Shown: positions 15,687 to 23,587 of the stretch, piece after piece
Layout: each line of letters begins with the position of its first letter
Numbering within the stretch: the stretch's first letter is position 1
Source of the DNA: Litorimonas sp964352855
GTDB taxonomy: Bacteria; Pseudomonadota; Alphaproteobacteria; Caulobacterales; Maricaulaceae
Length of the DNA stretch: 64,000 bases
Reading direction: 5' to 3'
NCBI GenBank assembly: GCA_964352855.1
Contig: CAYGTR010000004.1
Coordinates: 1 to 64,000, forward strand
Made by a program: the position numbers and the translations under genes
Notes under the pieces: model-generated
The model's database searches: none
Seen by the model: only the letters and a program-made list of their open reading frames with translations
Told to the model about the DNA's origin: nothing

Positions 15687-17108
15687 TTAGAGATAGGGTA
15701 AAAGCAATCTAGCCAGCGAGTTTCTAAGTTTAATTGGCAGAGACTGCTTTTGAAAATCTCGCTCACTTAACCTCTTTGATACAGCTTTGCGGTGATCTAT
15801 TATTTTGTCGAGCCTTCCTGCAAAATCTCTATCATCACATTCAATATCAAATTCATAATTTAAACGAAAACTGCGGGCGTCCCAGTTTGAGCTACCAATA
15901 AGAGACCAGCGCCCATCGATGGTCAAAAGTTTCGAGTGGTCAAAAACATCCTTCCGATAATAAAACTCACAACCAACCTTGAACAAATCTTCTATTTGCC
16001 ATTGTGAAGCCCAATCCACAAAGGGGTAATTTGATTTCCGCGGGAGAATAATTTCGACTTTTACGCCCCGTAAAGAGGCTAGCAGCAACCCAGATAGTAA
16101 GCCGCGATCCGGAACAAAATACGGCGTAACGATACGTATTCTTTTTGTCGCGGCCCCCATGGCGCTGAGTAATATCCACCTCAAACGTTCCTGTTGATGG
16201 ACAGGACCGCTTAAAACACCCCTGGCAGAGCCTCCGCCAACCGACTCAGGGATCTGCGTTGAAAAGATTTGAGGAAGAGGTTCTGCCCCCGACATACGCC
16301 AATCAGTATCGAATGCTTTTAGCATTTGAGTCAGAACGGGACCCCGAATTCGAAAATGTGTTTCAAGGTTTTTGACATGCCCAATATTCATGCTACCGGT
16401 GAAACCAAGCTTATCATCAATAATCAGGATTTTTCTGTGATTGCGCAGGTTGAGATAAGGCATACGCCAAGGCCATATGCTATAGGAAAATCGCTGAACC
16501 TCAACCCCCCCGCGCTTGAGCCGATGATAAACCCGCGACCGCAAAAACCCATTACCCACACCGTCTAGCAAGACTTTTACATCGACCCCGCTCCGGTCAG
16601 CACGCACTAATGCATCTGCCAGATTCAAACCCAGCTTATTACGTCTGAAAATATAGGTTGACAGCATGATCGTTTTTTTAGCCTCTGCGATGGCTTCGGT
16701 CATGGCATTATGGCTTTCAGCCACGCCCTCTATGATATCTATCGTGTTTCCGGGCAACCTCATGGAGCTTGTCACATGGTCTCCCAAACGTTCAACGCCA
16801 AGCCATTTACTCTCCCCATTTTTTTGAGGCGTTATTGCGCAGTCACCTACCCCGATATATTCTGCATCAATTGCCTCTGCTAATTTAGCAGCACGTCTAG
16901 AGATACGGTTTATGCCGAAGGATAAATAGAAAGCGGCCCCAAATAAGGGCGCGAACCAAAGGAGCGCAATCCACAAGAGAGAGGCTTTAGGATCAGATTT
17001 ATGCAGTAAAACATGAATAGTCAGAACAACAGAAATGCTGACCAAAGTCAGATTGAGAATGACGGCAATGATGATTGCTATATCTGTGTTCCAGCCATCG
17101 CCTAACAT
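15687..17108 (-). CDS. Cardiolipin synthase-like phospholipase D family protein
   Basis: A 473-residue membrane protein. Two N-terminal hydrophobic segments (residues 9-30 and 42-65) precede two HKD motifs, NHRKILIIDD in the first half and DHSKLLTIDG in the second, each followed by the GSMN or GSSNWD segment. This is the bacterial cardiolipin synthase (ClsA-type) layout, which joins two phosphatidylglycerol molecules at the inner membrane. It sits between fixK and fixJ on the same strand but has its own FNR/FixK box overlapping the end of fixJ, so envelope lipid changes in low oxygen are plausible. Confidence 0.88.
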   Translation of the reverse strand: MLGDGWNTDIAIIIAVILNLTLVSISVVLTIHVLLHKSDPKASLLWIALLWFAPLFGAAFYLSFGINRISRRAAKLAEAIDAEYIGVGDCAITPQKNGESKWLGVERLGDHVTSSMRLPGNTIDIIEGVAESHNAMTEAIAEAKKTIMLSTYIFRRNKLGLNLADALVRADRSGVDVKVLLDGVGNGFLRSRVYHRLKRGGVEVQRFSYSIWPWRMPYLNLRNHRKILIIDDKLGFTGSMNIGHVKNLETHFRIRGPVLTQMLKAFDTDWRMSGAEPLPQIFSTQIPESVGGGSARGVLSGPVHQQERLRWILLSAMGAATKRIRIVTPYFVPDRGLLSGLLLASLRGVKVEIILPRKSNYPFVDWASQWQIEDLFKVGCEFYYRKDVFDHSKLLTIDGRWSLIGSSNWDARSFRLNYEFDIECDDRDFAGRLDKIIDHRKAVSKRLSERDFQKQSLPIKLRNSLARLLLPYL

Positions 17109-17141
17109 GTTTAGAATTTAGGCCCTTCCCGCTATCCTAAT

Positions 17142-17155
17142 TTGACAGCTGTCAA
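17142..17155. promoter_or_regulatory. FNR/FixK box upstream of cardiolipin synthase
   Basis: TTGACAGCTGTCAA is a perfect palindromic box that overlaps the last codons of fixJ. Its centre is only 40.5 bp from the cardiolipin synthase ATG, so a leaderless transcript would follow from the usual -41.5 placement. Confidence 0.7.
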
Positions 17156-17769
17156 ATTTTGGCTTCTGCCGCCAAATGTAGCTTTACGAGTTCTGCTAAA
17201 GAGCGAACTTGCATTTTTGACAGGATGTGACCTCTATGCGTTTCGACGGTGCGAATTGATATTCCAAGCTCAAAAGCAACAATCTTATTTGATTTACCTT
17301 CGATGAGTTTTTCAGAGATTTCAAGCTCCCTCGGTGTCAGTCTGGAGAGCCTTAATTTAGCCGTTTCATAAAACTTGTTTTTCGCATCAAATTTATCGAG
17401 CTGAGAACATGCCTTTTCCAGAGCTTGCATAATTGAAGACGAACGAAACGGTTTCTCAATAAAGTTTACGGCCCCCAATTCGATCGCTTTGATAGCCATA
17501 GGGATATCGCCATGTCCACTTATCATCACAACTTGCAGATTTGGGTTTATCTGCAATGCCTCTTTCAAAACGGTTATGCCGTCTTTTCCGGGCATTCGAA
17601 CATCTAGCAAAACACATCCCCGAAAATTTCTGATGTCTGAATTCAAAAAATCTACGCCACTCGGATAGTGAGTTACTTTGCATCCATTTGTTTCCAGCAA
17701 TAAGGCAAGTGAGCGTGAGACGGCCGGATCATCATCCACGATACAAACATGATGTTTTATGGGTTGCAT
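17152..17769 (-). CDS. fixJ: FixJ-type response regulator
   Basis: A 205-residue response regulator. The receiver domain has Asp12/Asp13 (VDDDPAV), phospho-acceptor Asp56 in LLDVRMPG and Lys106 in IEKPF. The C-terminal LuxR-type helix-turn-helix has LTPRELEISEKLIEGKSNKIVAFELGIS and VETHR. This is the FixJ/NarL layout. The ATG at 17,769, 7 bp after the fixL stop, was chosen because the receiver domain starts there; the longer in-frame start at 17,853 overlaps fixL. Phosphorylated FixJ should activate fixK. Confidence 0.9.
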   Translation of the reverse strand: MQPIKHHVCIVDDDPAVSRSLALLLETNGCKVTHYPSGVDFLNSDIRNFRGCVLLDVRMPGKDGITVLKEALQINPNLQVVMISGHGDIPMAIKAIELGAVNFIEKPFRSSSIMQALEKACSQLDKFDAKNKFYETAKLRLSRLTPRELEISEKLIEGKSNKIVAFELGISIRTVETHRGHILSKMQVRSLAELVKLHLAAEAKI

Positions 17770-17776
17770 TACAAGT

Positions 17777-18883
17777 TCACACAGCCGCGGGTAAGCTGAA
17801 TTTAAATATTGTACAGGCTGGCGCACTCTTCTCGACCCATAACTCACCGCCATGATATTGGATGATGGATTTACTAATGGATAAACCTAAACCCATACCT
17901 CCGGGTTTTTCGGTTGAAAATGGTTTGAAAAGTGTGCTCATATTTGCGTCTTCTATGCCATGACCGGTATCTTTTATACTAAGAGTCACCAAGGCTCCGC
18001 ACTCTGAAGTTACAGCTGCAATATGCAGCTCTCTCTTATCGCTTTCCTGCATCGCTTCACAGGCATTTTTCATGAGATTAACAAAAACCTGCTGAATTTG
18101 AATATTATTGACCATCACTAAAGGCAAGTCATCATCGATATCGAGTTTGATTTCAATACCCTGGAAATCTGTCCCCATTGAAACAAGGCGTGCGGCGGAT
18201 TCAGCCATTTCACGAACGTTATTTGGTGATTTTTCGACTTCCCCCCGCTCGATAAACCTTCGCATACGCGTAATGATCTCGGACGCCAACTGTGTTTGCT
18301 CAATAGAGTCTGTCAGGATTGTTGATACTTTCTCGGCATCAGTATCACCCCGCTCAACCAATATCTTAGCTGTCTCTGCAAAATTTATGGACGCGGCTAA
18401 GGGTTGATTCAGCTCATGCGCTATAACCACCGCCATCTCATTCATTGCAGAAACGCGTGACAGATGAGAATACTCTTCCTGTAGCCGATCATACTTTAAC
18501 TGTTTTGCATAACGGATATCCAAGTTTCGAATAATGCCAACAAAAATAGTTGCGCCCTCTACCTCTGTCTCGCCAACGGTTAGATCAATCGGAAACACTG
18601 TACCGTCTTTTCTTACGGCTTTCACTTCGCGGCCAATACCGATAATTTTTTTTTGGGACGTCTTGCGATACGCGTCGATATAGCCATCATGTTCCGAATG
18701 ATATGGCTCCGGCATCAGAATCTTGACATTTTGGCCAACGACCTCAGTTGCACTATAGCCAAACATATTTTCACAGGCCGGATTGAAGAGGCTTATTGTC
18801 CCCAGCTGGTCAATGATGACCACACCGTCAACAAGCGTATTCAGCACGGCTTCAAATTCAATTTTAGCATCGCGACAATCCAT
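17777..18883 (-). CDS. fixL: FixL-type oxygen-sensing histidine kinase
   Basis: A 368-residue soluble kinase. The PAS domain (about residues 8-125) has the haem-binding pattern of FixL: the proximal histidine in HSEHDGYI (His65) and the oxygen-contacting arginine in IIGIGREV (Arg85). The kinase part has AHELNQP with phospho-acceptor His156, then N, G1 and G2 boxes (NLMKNACEA, DTGHGI, GGMGLGLS). Unlike rhizobial FixL with membrane anchors, this one has no transmembrane segments. The start at 18,883 is preferred; a longer in-frame start at 18,970 overlaps the upstream gene. Ferrous haem without oxygen should turn the kinase on. Confidence 0.9.
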   Translation of the reverse strand: MDCRDAKIEFEAVLNTLVDGVVIIDQLGTISLFNPACENMFGYSATEVVGQNVKILMPEPYHSEHDGYIDAYRKTSQKKIIGIGREVKAVRKDGTVFPIDLTVGETEVEGATIFVGIIRNLDIRYAKQLKYDRLQEEYSHLSRVSAMNEMAVVIAHELNQPLAASINFAETAKILVERGDTDAEKVSTILTDSIEQTQLASEIITRMRRFIERGEVEKSPNNVREMAESAARLVSMGTDFQGIEIKLDIDDDLPLVMVNNIQIQQVFVNLMKNACEAMQESDKRELHIAAVTSECGALVTLSIKDTGHGIEDANMSTLFKPFSTEKPGGMGLGLSISKSIIQYHGGELWVEKSAPACTIFKFSLPAAV

Positions 18884-18932
18884 AATGCACTTTATGACAT
18901 AAAATGCGCTTTTTGTAAGGCCTGTAAAATCC

Positions 18933-19538
18933 TTAGGCGTTATTATTCCAACCGCCATTACCCCAATCACTTATGCCGCTCGTGTGCAGTGAGTCCCAAC
19001 CCTCGGCGTCATCATAATCTGCAAATTCAATATAAAAATTGTGAGGTACTGGTATATCAGTCTCATGTTTGACAGGGCACCAATAGCGTTCTGTTTCCCC
19101 GGCTATCACGCGGGCATATGACAAAACACCATTGGCATAGCCGCAATAGATACAATTGAGTTTTTGAAATCCGTCCAAGTAAGATAAGCGATGCCGATCA
19201 ATCACTAAGTATTGTGATCGCTTGATCTGCGGGATTTTCCAAAGCCAGAAACATATCCTCTGATAAAAACTAATGGTTATATCCAATATGACCAACGGGA
19301 TAATCATGGGGTATATGATAGGGGCTGATAATAACCACCGAAGCCATATTAAGTTCGGTTTTTTAATCGGTTCAATGTGTGGTTTAAGTCGCCCGCCAAA
19401 CCCCCAGCGAAAATCAATGCTGCCCTCTGAGAGGCCGCGCATCAAATCTTCAAAGGGCCGGTAATCCCTATATTTCTCGCTGTCTTTTTTGAGACGTTGC
19501 AAAAAACCTGAAATATCGTCCAGAAATTCCGGTTTCAT
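18933..19538 (-). CDS. Conserved membrane protein of unknown function with Cys pairs
   Basis: A 201-residue protein with a charged N-terminus, a hydrophobic hairpin near residues 85-125 (two membrane segments), and a soluble C-terminal part with LNCIYCGYANG, a CxxC pair, and RYWCPVKHE, a further Cys and His. The cysteines could bind zinc. I recognise no function. It is read leftward toward fixL and has an FNR/FixK box centred 58.5 bp upstream of its ATG, shared with the divergent oxidoreductase gene. Confidence 0.75.
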   Translation of the reverse strand: MKPEFLDDISGFLQRLKKDSEKYRDYRPFEDLMRGLSEGSIDFRWGFGGRLKPHIEPIKKPNLIWLRWLLSAPIIYPMIIPLVILDITISFYQRICFWLWKIPQIKRSQYLVIDRHRLSYLDGFQKLNCIYCGYANGVLSYARVIAGETERYWCPVKHETDIPVPHNFYIEFADYDDAEGWDSLHTSGISDWGNGGWNNNA

Positions 19539-19589
19539 AAGGGTCTCCTTTTCGCCTGCACTTGAATTGCAGAGGGGCTCATGAGAATT

Positions 19590-19603
19590 TTGACAACAAT
19601 CAA
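19590..19603. promoter_or_regulatory. FNR/FixK box between divergent genes
   Basis: TTGACAACAATCAA is perfect. It lies 58.5 bp from the ATG of the leftward membrane-protein gene and 66.5 bp from the ATG of the rightward oxidoreductase. Confidence 0.72.
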
Positions 19604-19662
19604 AATTGTGCCGCGCGGTGTTTATAGCGTGTATTTCATTGATACATTTGAGGAGCGCAGAG

Positions 19663-20247
19663 ATGACAAAAAATATTGCAATTATATATGGCCATCCGGA
19701 TACAAGCTCTGAGCGACTTTGTTACACACTCGCAAAGGCTTACCAAGACAGTGCCCAACTTAGCGGACATTCTGTCCGGCGTATTAATATAGCTGACCTT
19801 AAGTTTGACACCATAAAGTCTTCGGATGATTTTAAAAACAGCCCTATTCCGAAAGACATTTTAAAAGCACAAGATACGATTCTCTGGGCGGATCATCTTC
19901 TTTTCATTTTTCCTCTATGGATGGGATCAATGCCCGGGCAATGTAAAATTTTCATTGAACAAGTTTTTCGTCCGGACTTTGCTATGGATTATTCCAAAAA
20001 AGGTTTTCCGGGGAAAATGTTGAAAGGAAAAACAGCCGATCTCGTTGTAACAATGGGAATGCCAACAGTCGCTTATAAAGGTTTTTATTTCGCCCACGGT
20101 ATCAGAAATTTGCGACGTAATATTTTACATTTTTGCGGCATATCACCTGTTCATACGACCTATTTTGGTGGCGTCGATCATGTTACGCCTAAAAAGCTCA
20201 AGCGATGGCTCGATAGAATGACATTTTTAGGTGTCCGACCGGGCTAA
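19663..20247 (+). CDS. Flavodoxin-fold NAD(P)H-dependent oxidoreductase (paralogue 1)
   Basis: A 194-residue protein of the MdaB/KefF/NQO group. IAIIYGHPDTSSERLC is the flavin phosphate loop, PLWMGSMPGQCKIFIEQV is the conserved central segment, and FPGKMLKGKTADLVVTMG precedes the flavin-ring region. It probably reduces quinones with FMN or FAD as cofactor. A second copy at 27,161-27,748 shares most of these motifs, and both have FNR/FixK boxes. The start at 19,663 follows GAGGAGCG; an in-frame ATG at 19,606 was rejected because it lies within 5 bp of the box. Confidence 0.88.
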   Translation: MTKNIAIIYGHPDTSSERLCYTLAKAYQDSAQLSGHSVRRINIADLKFDTIKSSDDFKNSPIPKDILKAQDTILWADHLLFIFPLWMGSMPGQCKIFIEQVFRPDFAMDYSKKGFPGKMLKGKTADLVVTMGMPTVAYKGFYFAHGIRNLRRNILHFCGISPVHTTYFGGVDHVTPKKLKRWLDRMTFLGVRPG

Positions 20248-20290
20248 GTATTTCCTGAATTTCAACGCTTTTGGTTTACCTCTGTTGAAA

Positions 20291-21211
20291 TCAAACAATA
20301 CGGCACAAAGGCTTTGATCTAGGCTTATCCAAATATGCCTTAACAGCGTGAGCAATCTGGAAGTTTATATCCACCCCGTTCGTAAAATGAGGAATTGTAT
20401 TTGTTGTTATAACAGATTTTGCGCCGGCATTTAAGATTTCTGCGGATGTTTCTTTATTCAGAAGTGCATGAACCGCCAAGCAAATAGGCGGTTTGAGACC
20501 ATCTTTTCGAAGCGCTTTGATTGTCTCGATCAGTGTTGTGCCTGTTGATATGACATCGTCAATAATCACAGGGCTGTGGGCGTCATACTCTTGAGTGTCA
20601 GGCAGATCAATCTCTATACAACGATCTCCACATCTGGATTTTTTTGCAACAAGAAAAGGCGCGGCCAAGTCATTGGCTACAGATTGAACCCATTGAAGGC
20701 TTTCGCTGTCAGGGCCTACCAATAGCGGACAAGGCACATTTTGTTTAATCCACGCGACAAGCGCTTTTGTGGCGCTGAGTTGGATGGGGTGAAGTGCATA
20801 TATTTGATCTAAATTTTTAATGCGATGCAAGTGTGGATCGACGGTTAAAAGCCAGTCAAAAGCACTGCTTAATAACTTCGCATAATAATGCGAGGTTATC
20901 GCCTCACCTGCTTGAAAAGCTTTGTCTTGGCGCATGTAAGGTAAATAGGGTACGATAAGTCCGACCGTTTTTGCATGTAGTGATGCGGCAAGATCCGCTG
21001 CAAACAATAAAGGTAATGTTTTACAATCCGGATGGCTTAAGTCAGACACGATAATCACGTCTCTGTTCTCAAGATCGGTTTCTATTCGAACATAGCTTTC
21101 TCCATCAGGAAATTTTCGGACAGTGTGTAGACCGATTTCGACCTCAAAAATTTGTGAAATTTTCTCGGTCAAATGATGGGTTCCGGATATATTTATGATT
21201 ACAGGGGGCAT
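20291..21211 (-). CDS. prs: Ribose-phosphate pyrophosphokinase (PRPP synthetase)
   Basis: A 306-residue enzyme that makes 5-phosphoribosyl diphosphate from ribose 5-phosphate and ATP. It has the FPDGESYVRIE segment, the ATP-binding loop region YLPYMRQDKAF, the metal site VDPHLHR and the PRPP loop VIIDDVISTGTT. It is somewhat shorter and more divergent than the housekeeping enzyme, suggesting a second, specialised copy. It follows a degenerate receiver gene by 31 bp behind a shared FNR/FixK box. Together with the AMP/thymidine phosphorylase at 25.9 kb it points to ribose-phosphate and base salvage in low oxygen; that link is inference. Confidence 0.9.
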   Translation of the reverse strand: MPPVIINISGTHHLTEKISQIFEVEIGLHTVRKFPDGESYVRIETDLENRDVIIVSDLSHPDCKTLPLLFAADLAASLHAKTVGLIVPYLPYMRQDKAFQAGEAITSHYYAKLLSSAFDWLLTVDPHLHRIKNLDQIYALHPIQLSATKALVAWIKQNVPCPLLVGPDSESLQWVQSVANDLAAPFLVAKKSRCGDRCIEIDLPDTQEYDAHSPVIIDDVISTGTTLIETIKALRKDGLKPPICLAVHALLNKETSAEILNAGAKSVITTNTIPHFTNGVDINFQIAHAVKAYLDKPRSKPLCRIV

Positions 21212-21242
21212 GTTTTCTTTATTTATATTCTGCGTTTAACAC

Positions 21243-21596
21243 CTAACTGGATTGTAGACTTTGCACCGCCTTGAGAAGCACTCGGACAGTGAATGGTTTT
21301 AAGAGCAAGTAATAAGGACGCTCTCCAATTGTATCGCCCTTTCTAAATATGTGATTTTCAAAGGTCGTGATTAAAAGTTTAGGACATCTGATAGCTCTTA
21401 TAAGATTATCAAGAATTGAGAATTCCTCTGAATTTTCAATGTTAATATCCATCAATACGATATCGTTTTCTTTGAAGCTTGGCATAGATTTAACTTCACA
21501 TATGTTTTTTATTTCAACTGAATATTGCTGCGTTTCTAAAAACCCTTTTTGTGACAGAGATGTCTTGATATCCCCATTTATTATATAAATTGTCAC
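21243..21596 (-). CDS. Stand-alone degenerate receiver domain
   Basis: A 117-residue protein consisting of one receiver domain. The phospho-acceptor aspartate is kept in VLMDINI, and the LLLKPF lysine-proline pair is kept near the end, but the N-terminal acidic cluster is reduced to a single Asp (INGDIK). Magnesium binding and phosphorylation may be weak. There is no output domain. It begins with GTG and lies directly upstream of prs. FixL is the only kinase nearby, but no interaction can be claimed. Confidence 0.75.
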   Translation of the reverse strand: MTIYIINGDIKTSLSQKGFLETQQYSVEIKNICEVKSMPSFKENDIVLMDINIENSEEFSILDNLIRAIRCPKLLITTFENHIFRKGDTIGERPYYLLLKPFTVRVLLKAVQSLQSS

Positions 21597-21663
21597 CTTA
21601 CTTTCACGTCTTCAGTCTTCTTATTTCTTTGAAAAAACACTAGATAATGATTCCCGAAAAATT

Positions 21664-21677
21664 TTGATAATGGTCAA
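21664..21677. promoter_or_regulatory. FNR/FixK box between receiver-prs and Hsp20 units
   Basis: TTGATAATGGTCAA is perfect and nearly central in a divergent region, 74.5 bp from the receiver GTG and 80.5 bp from the Hsp20 ATG. One box may control both units. Confidence 0.7.
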
Positions 21678-21750
21678 TTTTAAGGGTGTCGCTTTTCCTA
21701 GCTTAAAAACTGCCCCTCGGCATCAGATTGGAATCCAAAGGAGAGATAGA

Positions 21751-22302
21751 ATGACCAAAACGAAAATTAAGATGAAACAAGCACCTGTAGAGGAAACGAA
21801 AACAAATGCAAATGAGCAGACCTTATCAACGCTTTCTCCGCAACACTGGCCTTTTGACAATGGCAGCTTTGCCCCTTTGCACTCTTTGCGTCGTGAAGTT
21901 GATGATCTCTTCAATCAATTCACGGATCGGTTTGGCGTTTTTAACAGAAATGCAGATGACGCATTCAAAATTCCTGCCTTGGATGTTGATGAAACAGAAA
22001 CAAGTTTCGAGATATCTGCGGAATTACCGGGTGTTGCAGAACAAGACATCGATGTCACTGTGACGGATTCAATCCTGACTATTCATGGTGAGAAACAACA
22101 AACATCGAAAAAGGTTGATGCAAATAAGCGTATTTCTGAATGTAGTTATGGTGTTTATGAACGTTCGCTGTCGCTGCCCTTCAATTGTGATGCGAAGTCG
22201 ATAGAGGCGCAATATGATAATGGCGTTCTGCATTTGTCAGTTCCAAAACCAAAGCAAGCCGAAAGCAAACCACAAAAAGTTGCGATAAAAACGGCTGCAT
22301 AG
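21751..22302 (+). CDS. Hsp20 family small heat shock protein
   Basis: A 183-residue alpha-crystallin protein. A variable N-terminus of about 75 residues (LRREVDDLFNQFTDRFG) precedes the crystallin domain, with FEISAELPGVAEQDIDVTV and the signature region YERSLSLPFNCDAKSIEAQYDNGVL. The C-terminal tail is short and lysine-rich. These ATP-independent chaperones hold unfolding proteins. The ATG at 21,751 follows GGAGAG; the upstream in-frame TTG at 21,664 falls on the box and was rejected. A long inverted repeat follows the gene. Confidence 0.92.
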   Translation: MTKTKIKMKQAPVEETKTNANEQTLSTLSPQHWPFDNGSFAPLHSLRREVDDLFNQFTDRFGVFNRNADDAFKIPALDVDETETSFEISAELPGVAEQDIDVTVTDSILTIHGEKQQTSKKVDANKRISECSYGVYERSLSLPFNCDAKSIEAQYDNGVLHLSVPKPKQAESKPQKVAIKTAA

Positions 22303-22346
22303 GCTTGGTAGGCATAGCGGGGCATAGCACACTATCAGGTCATTAG

Positions 22347-22400
22347 GAGATCACTCTAAGCATAAGCCCATAAACAGGCCCATTGTGTTAGAGTGATCTC
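22347..22400 (+). terminator. Long inverted repeat after Hsp20, possible terminator
   Basis: GAGATCACTCTAA (22,347-22,359) and TTAGAGTGATCTC (22,388-22,400) form a perfect 13-bp stem with a 28-nt loop, followed by TTTCTT. It lies between the Hsp20 gene and a small membrane-protein gene and would separate their transcripts or stabilise an mRNA end. Confidence 0.6.
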
Positions 22401-22420
22401 TTTCTTCTCGGAAAGAAATT

Positions 22421-22621
22421 ATGAAAACCAATATTTCATTTTTAAATCGCGGCATACGTATAAATATAGGTGTTGTTCTGTGTTTGGTAGCAACGCTTAT
22501 TCTAAGTCCACCAAATTTTTTCATCCTTGGCATAGGTTTGGTTCTATTAGGGACCGGGTTAGTTGGATTTTGTCCGATCAATTATTATTTCCATTTCAAG
22601 CAATTACCTGATGACAAATAG
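22421..22621 (+). CDS. DUF2892 small inner-membrane protein
   Basis: A 66-residue protein with two hydrophobic segments. NRGIRINIGVVLCLVATLIL and LVLLGTGLVGFCPIN match the DUF2892 (YgaP membrane part-like) pattern, in which a GxCP motif ends the second segment. In other bacteria such domains are fused to rhodanese or lie in sulfur loci. It starts 20 bp after the inverted repeat, with a GGAAAG ribosome binding site. Confidence 0.75.
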   Translation: MKTNISFLNRGIRINIGVVLCLVATLILSPPNFFILGIGLVLLGTGLVGFCPINYYFHFKQLPDDK

Positions 22622-22647
22622 TCATCACAAAAACCCCCTTTAACCTC

Positions 22648-22677
22648 GACCTTCTCCTGAAGGTCTTTTTTTTTTTT
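22648..22677 (+). terminator. Rho-independent terminator after DUF2892 gene
   Basis: GACCTTC-TCCT-GAAGGTC forms a 7-bp stem with a 4-nt loop, followed by twelve T's. The last two T's are also the first bases of the FNR/FixK box of the next operon. Confidence 0.9.
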
Positions 22678-22689
22678 GACGCTCATCAA
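22676..22689. promoter_or_regulatory. FNR/FixK box upstream of the universal stress operon
   Basis: TTGACGCTCATCAA is perfect and centred 63.5 bp before the first stress-protein ATG. It begins inside the T-tract of the preceding terminator. Confidence 0.75.
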
Positions 22690-22745
22690 AATTAAAATGC
22701 AAACGCACTTCACTTTGAGTTTAACATTAAAACCGGAGATTTACC

Positions 22746-23582
22746 ATGAAGACAATTCTTGTATCTTTAGCGCATTTTGCGCGAATGGAAGAAGTTGTTG
22801 AAGTCGCCATTCAAATCGCACGTCGTTATGATGGGCATGTTATCGGGTATTATCCGATCCCGGGCGCAAGGATAATGACCTATACAACTCCGGGTATAGA
22901 TTATCCTCTCGATGAAAGTATTAAGAATCTTTACGAAGATAAACTGCCCGAGGTAAAAACTAAATTTGAAGAGCGCATGCGACGCTCAGGTGTAAAATAT
23001 GAGTGGCGCGAGGATAGCCGATCCGAACCTTTCCTTGCCAAAGCCATTATAGAGCATGGTCGCGAAGCTGATCTAATTGTTATGGGTCACGATTCGCCGG
23101 GATCAAAATTTGCAGGCGAAGAAGCGTCGTTTATTGCAGACATCATAATGGCAGCAGGGCGCCCTGTGCTTGTTATTCCACCTGCAAACGGGAGAGCATT
23201 CAGCCTTAATAAAATTGCAATTGGCTGGAATGCATCGCGAGAAGCATGCCGCGCCGCATTTGATAGCTTGCCCCTTTTAAAAATGGCAACTGAAGTATTT
23301 CTTGTTTGGATAAACCCAGAGAAAAAACCTGATAAAGCCGGCAAACTACCCGGTTCAGAATTAGCTACAGCCTTGGCAAGACATAATACTGTTATAACAA
23401 CTAAAGGGATCAGCAACCGAAGCCGTGTCTCTAAAGCGATAGTCAATTACGCAAAAGAGGACGACATCGACCTATTGGTCATAGGGGCATATGGGCATTC
23501 TCGTCTGAGAGAGAAAATATTGGGCGGTGTAACAGAACATGTTCTGAAAAATCTGCCCTGCCCCGTTCTATTTTCAAATTAG
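22746..23582 (+). CDS. Two-domain universal stress protein (copy 1)
   Basis: A 278-residue protein with two UspA domains, about residues 1-145 and 155-278. The second keeps the nucleotide-binding pattern GAYGHSRLREKILGGVT (G-x2-G-x9-G). The first has VMGHDSPGSKF, a less complete site. Such tandem UspA proteins bind ATP or AMP and are typical members of low-oxygen and stationary-phase regulons. It is the first gene of a three-gene unit, 5 bp before a paralogue. Confidence 0.93.
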   Translation: MKTILVSLAHFARMEEVVEVAIQIARRYDGHVIGYYPIPGARIMTYTTPGIDYPLDESIKNLYEDKLPEVKTKFEERMRRSGVKYEWREDSRSEPFLAKAIIEHGREADLIVMGHDSPGSKFAGEEASFIADIIMAAGRPVLVIPPANGRAFSLNKIAIGWNASREACRAAFDSLPLLKMATEVFLVWINPEKKPDKAGKLPGSELATALARHNTVITTKGISNRSRVSKAIVNYAKEDDIDLLVIGAYGHSRLREKILGGVTEHVLKNLPCPVLFSN

Positions 23583-23587
23583 GGAAA

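Noticed and set aside
20255..20294. TTTCAAC...GTTGAAA inverted repeat between two convergent genes
   Set aside because: The arms are only 7 bp and no T-tract follows on either strand, so a terminator call is not justified.
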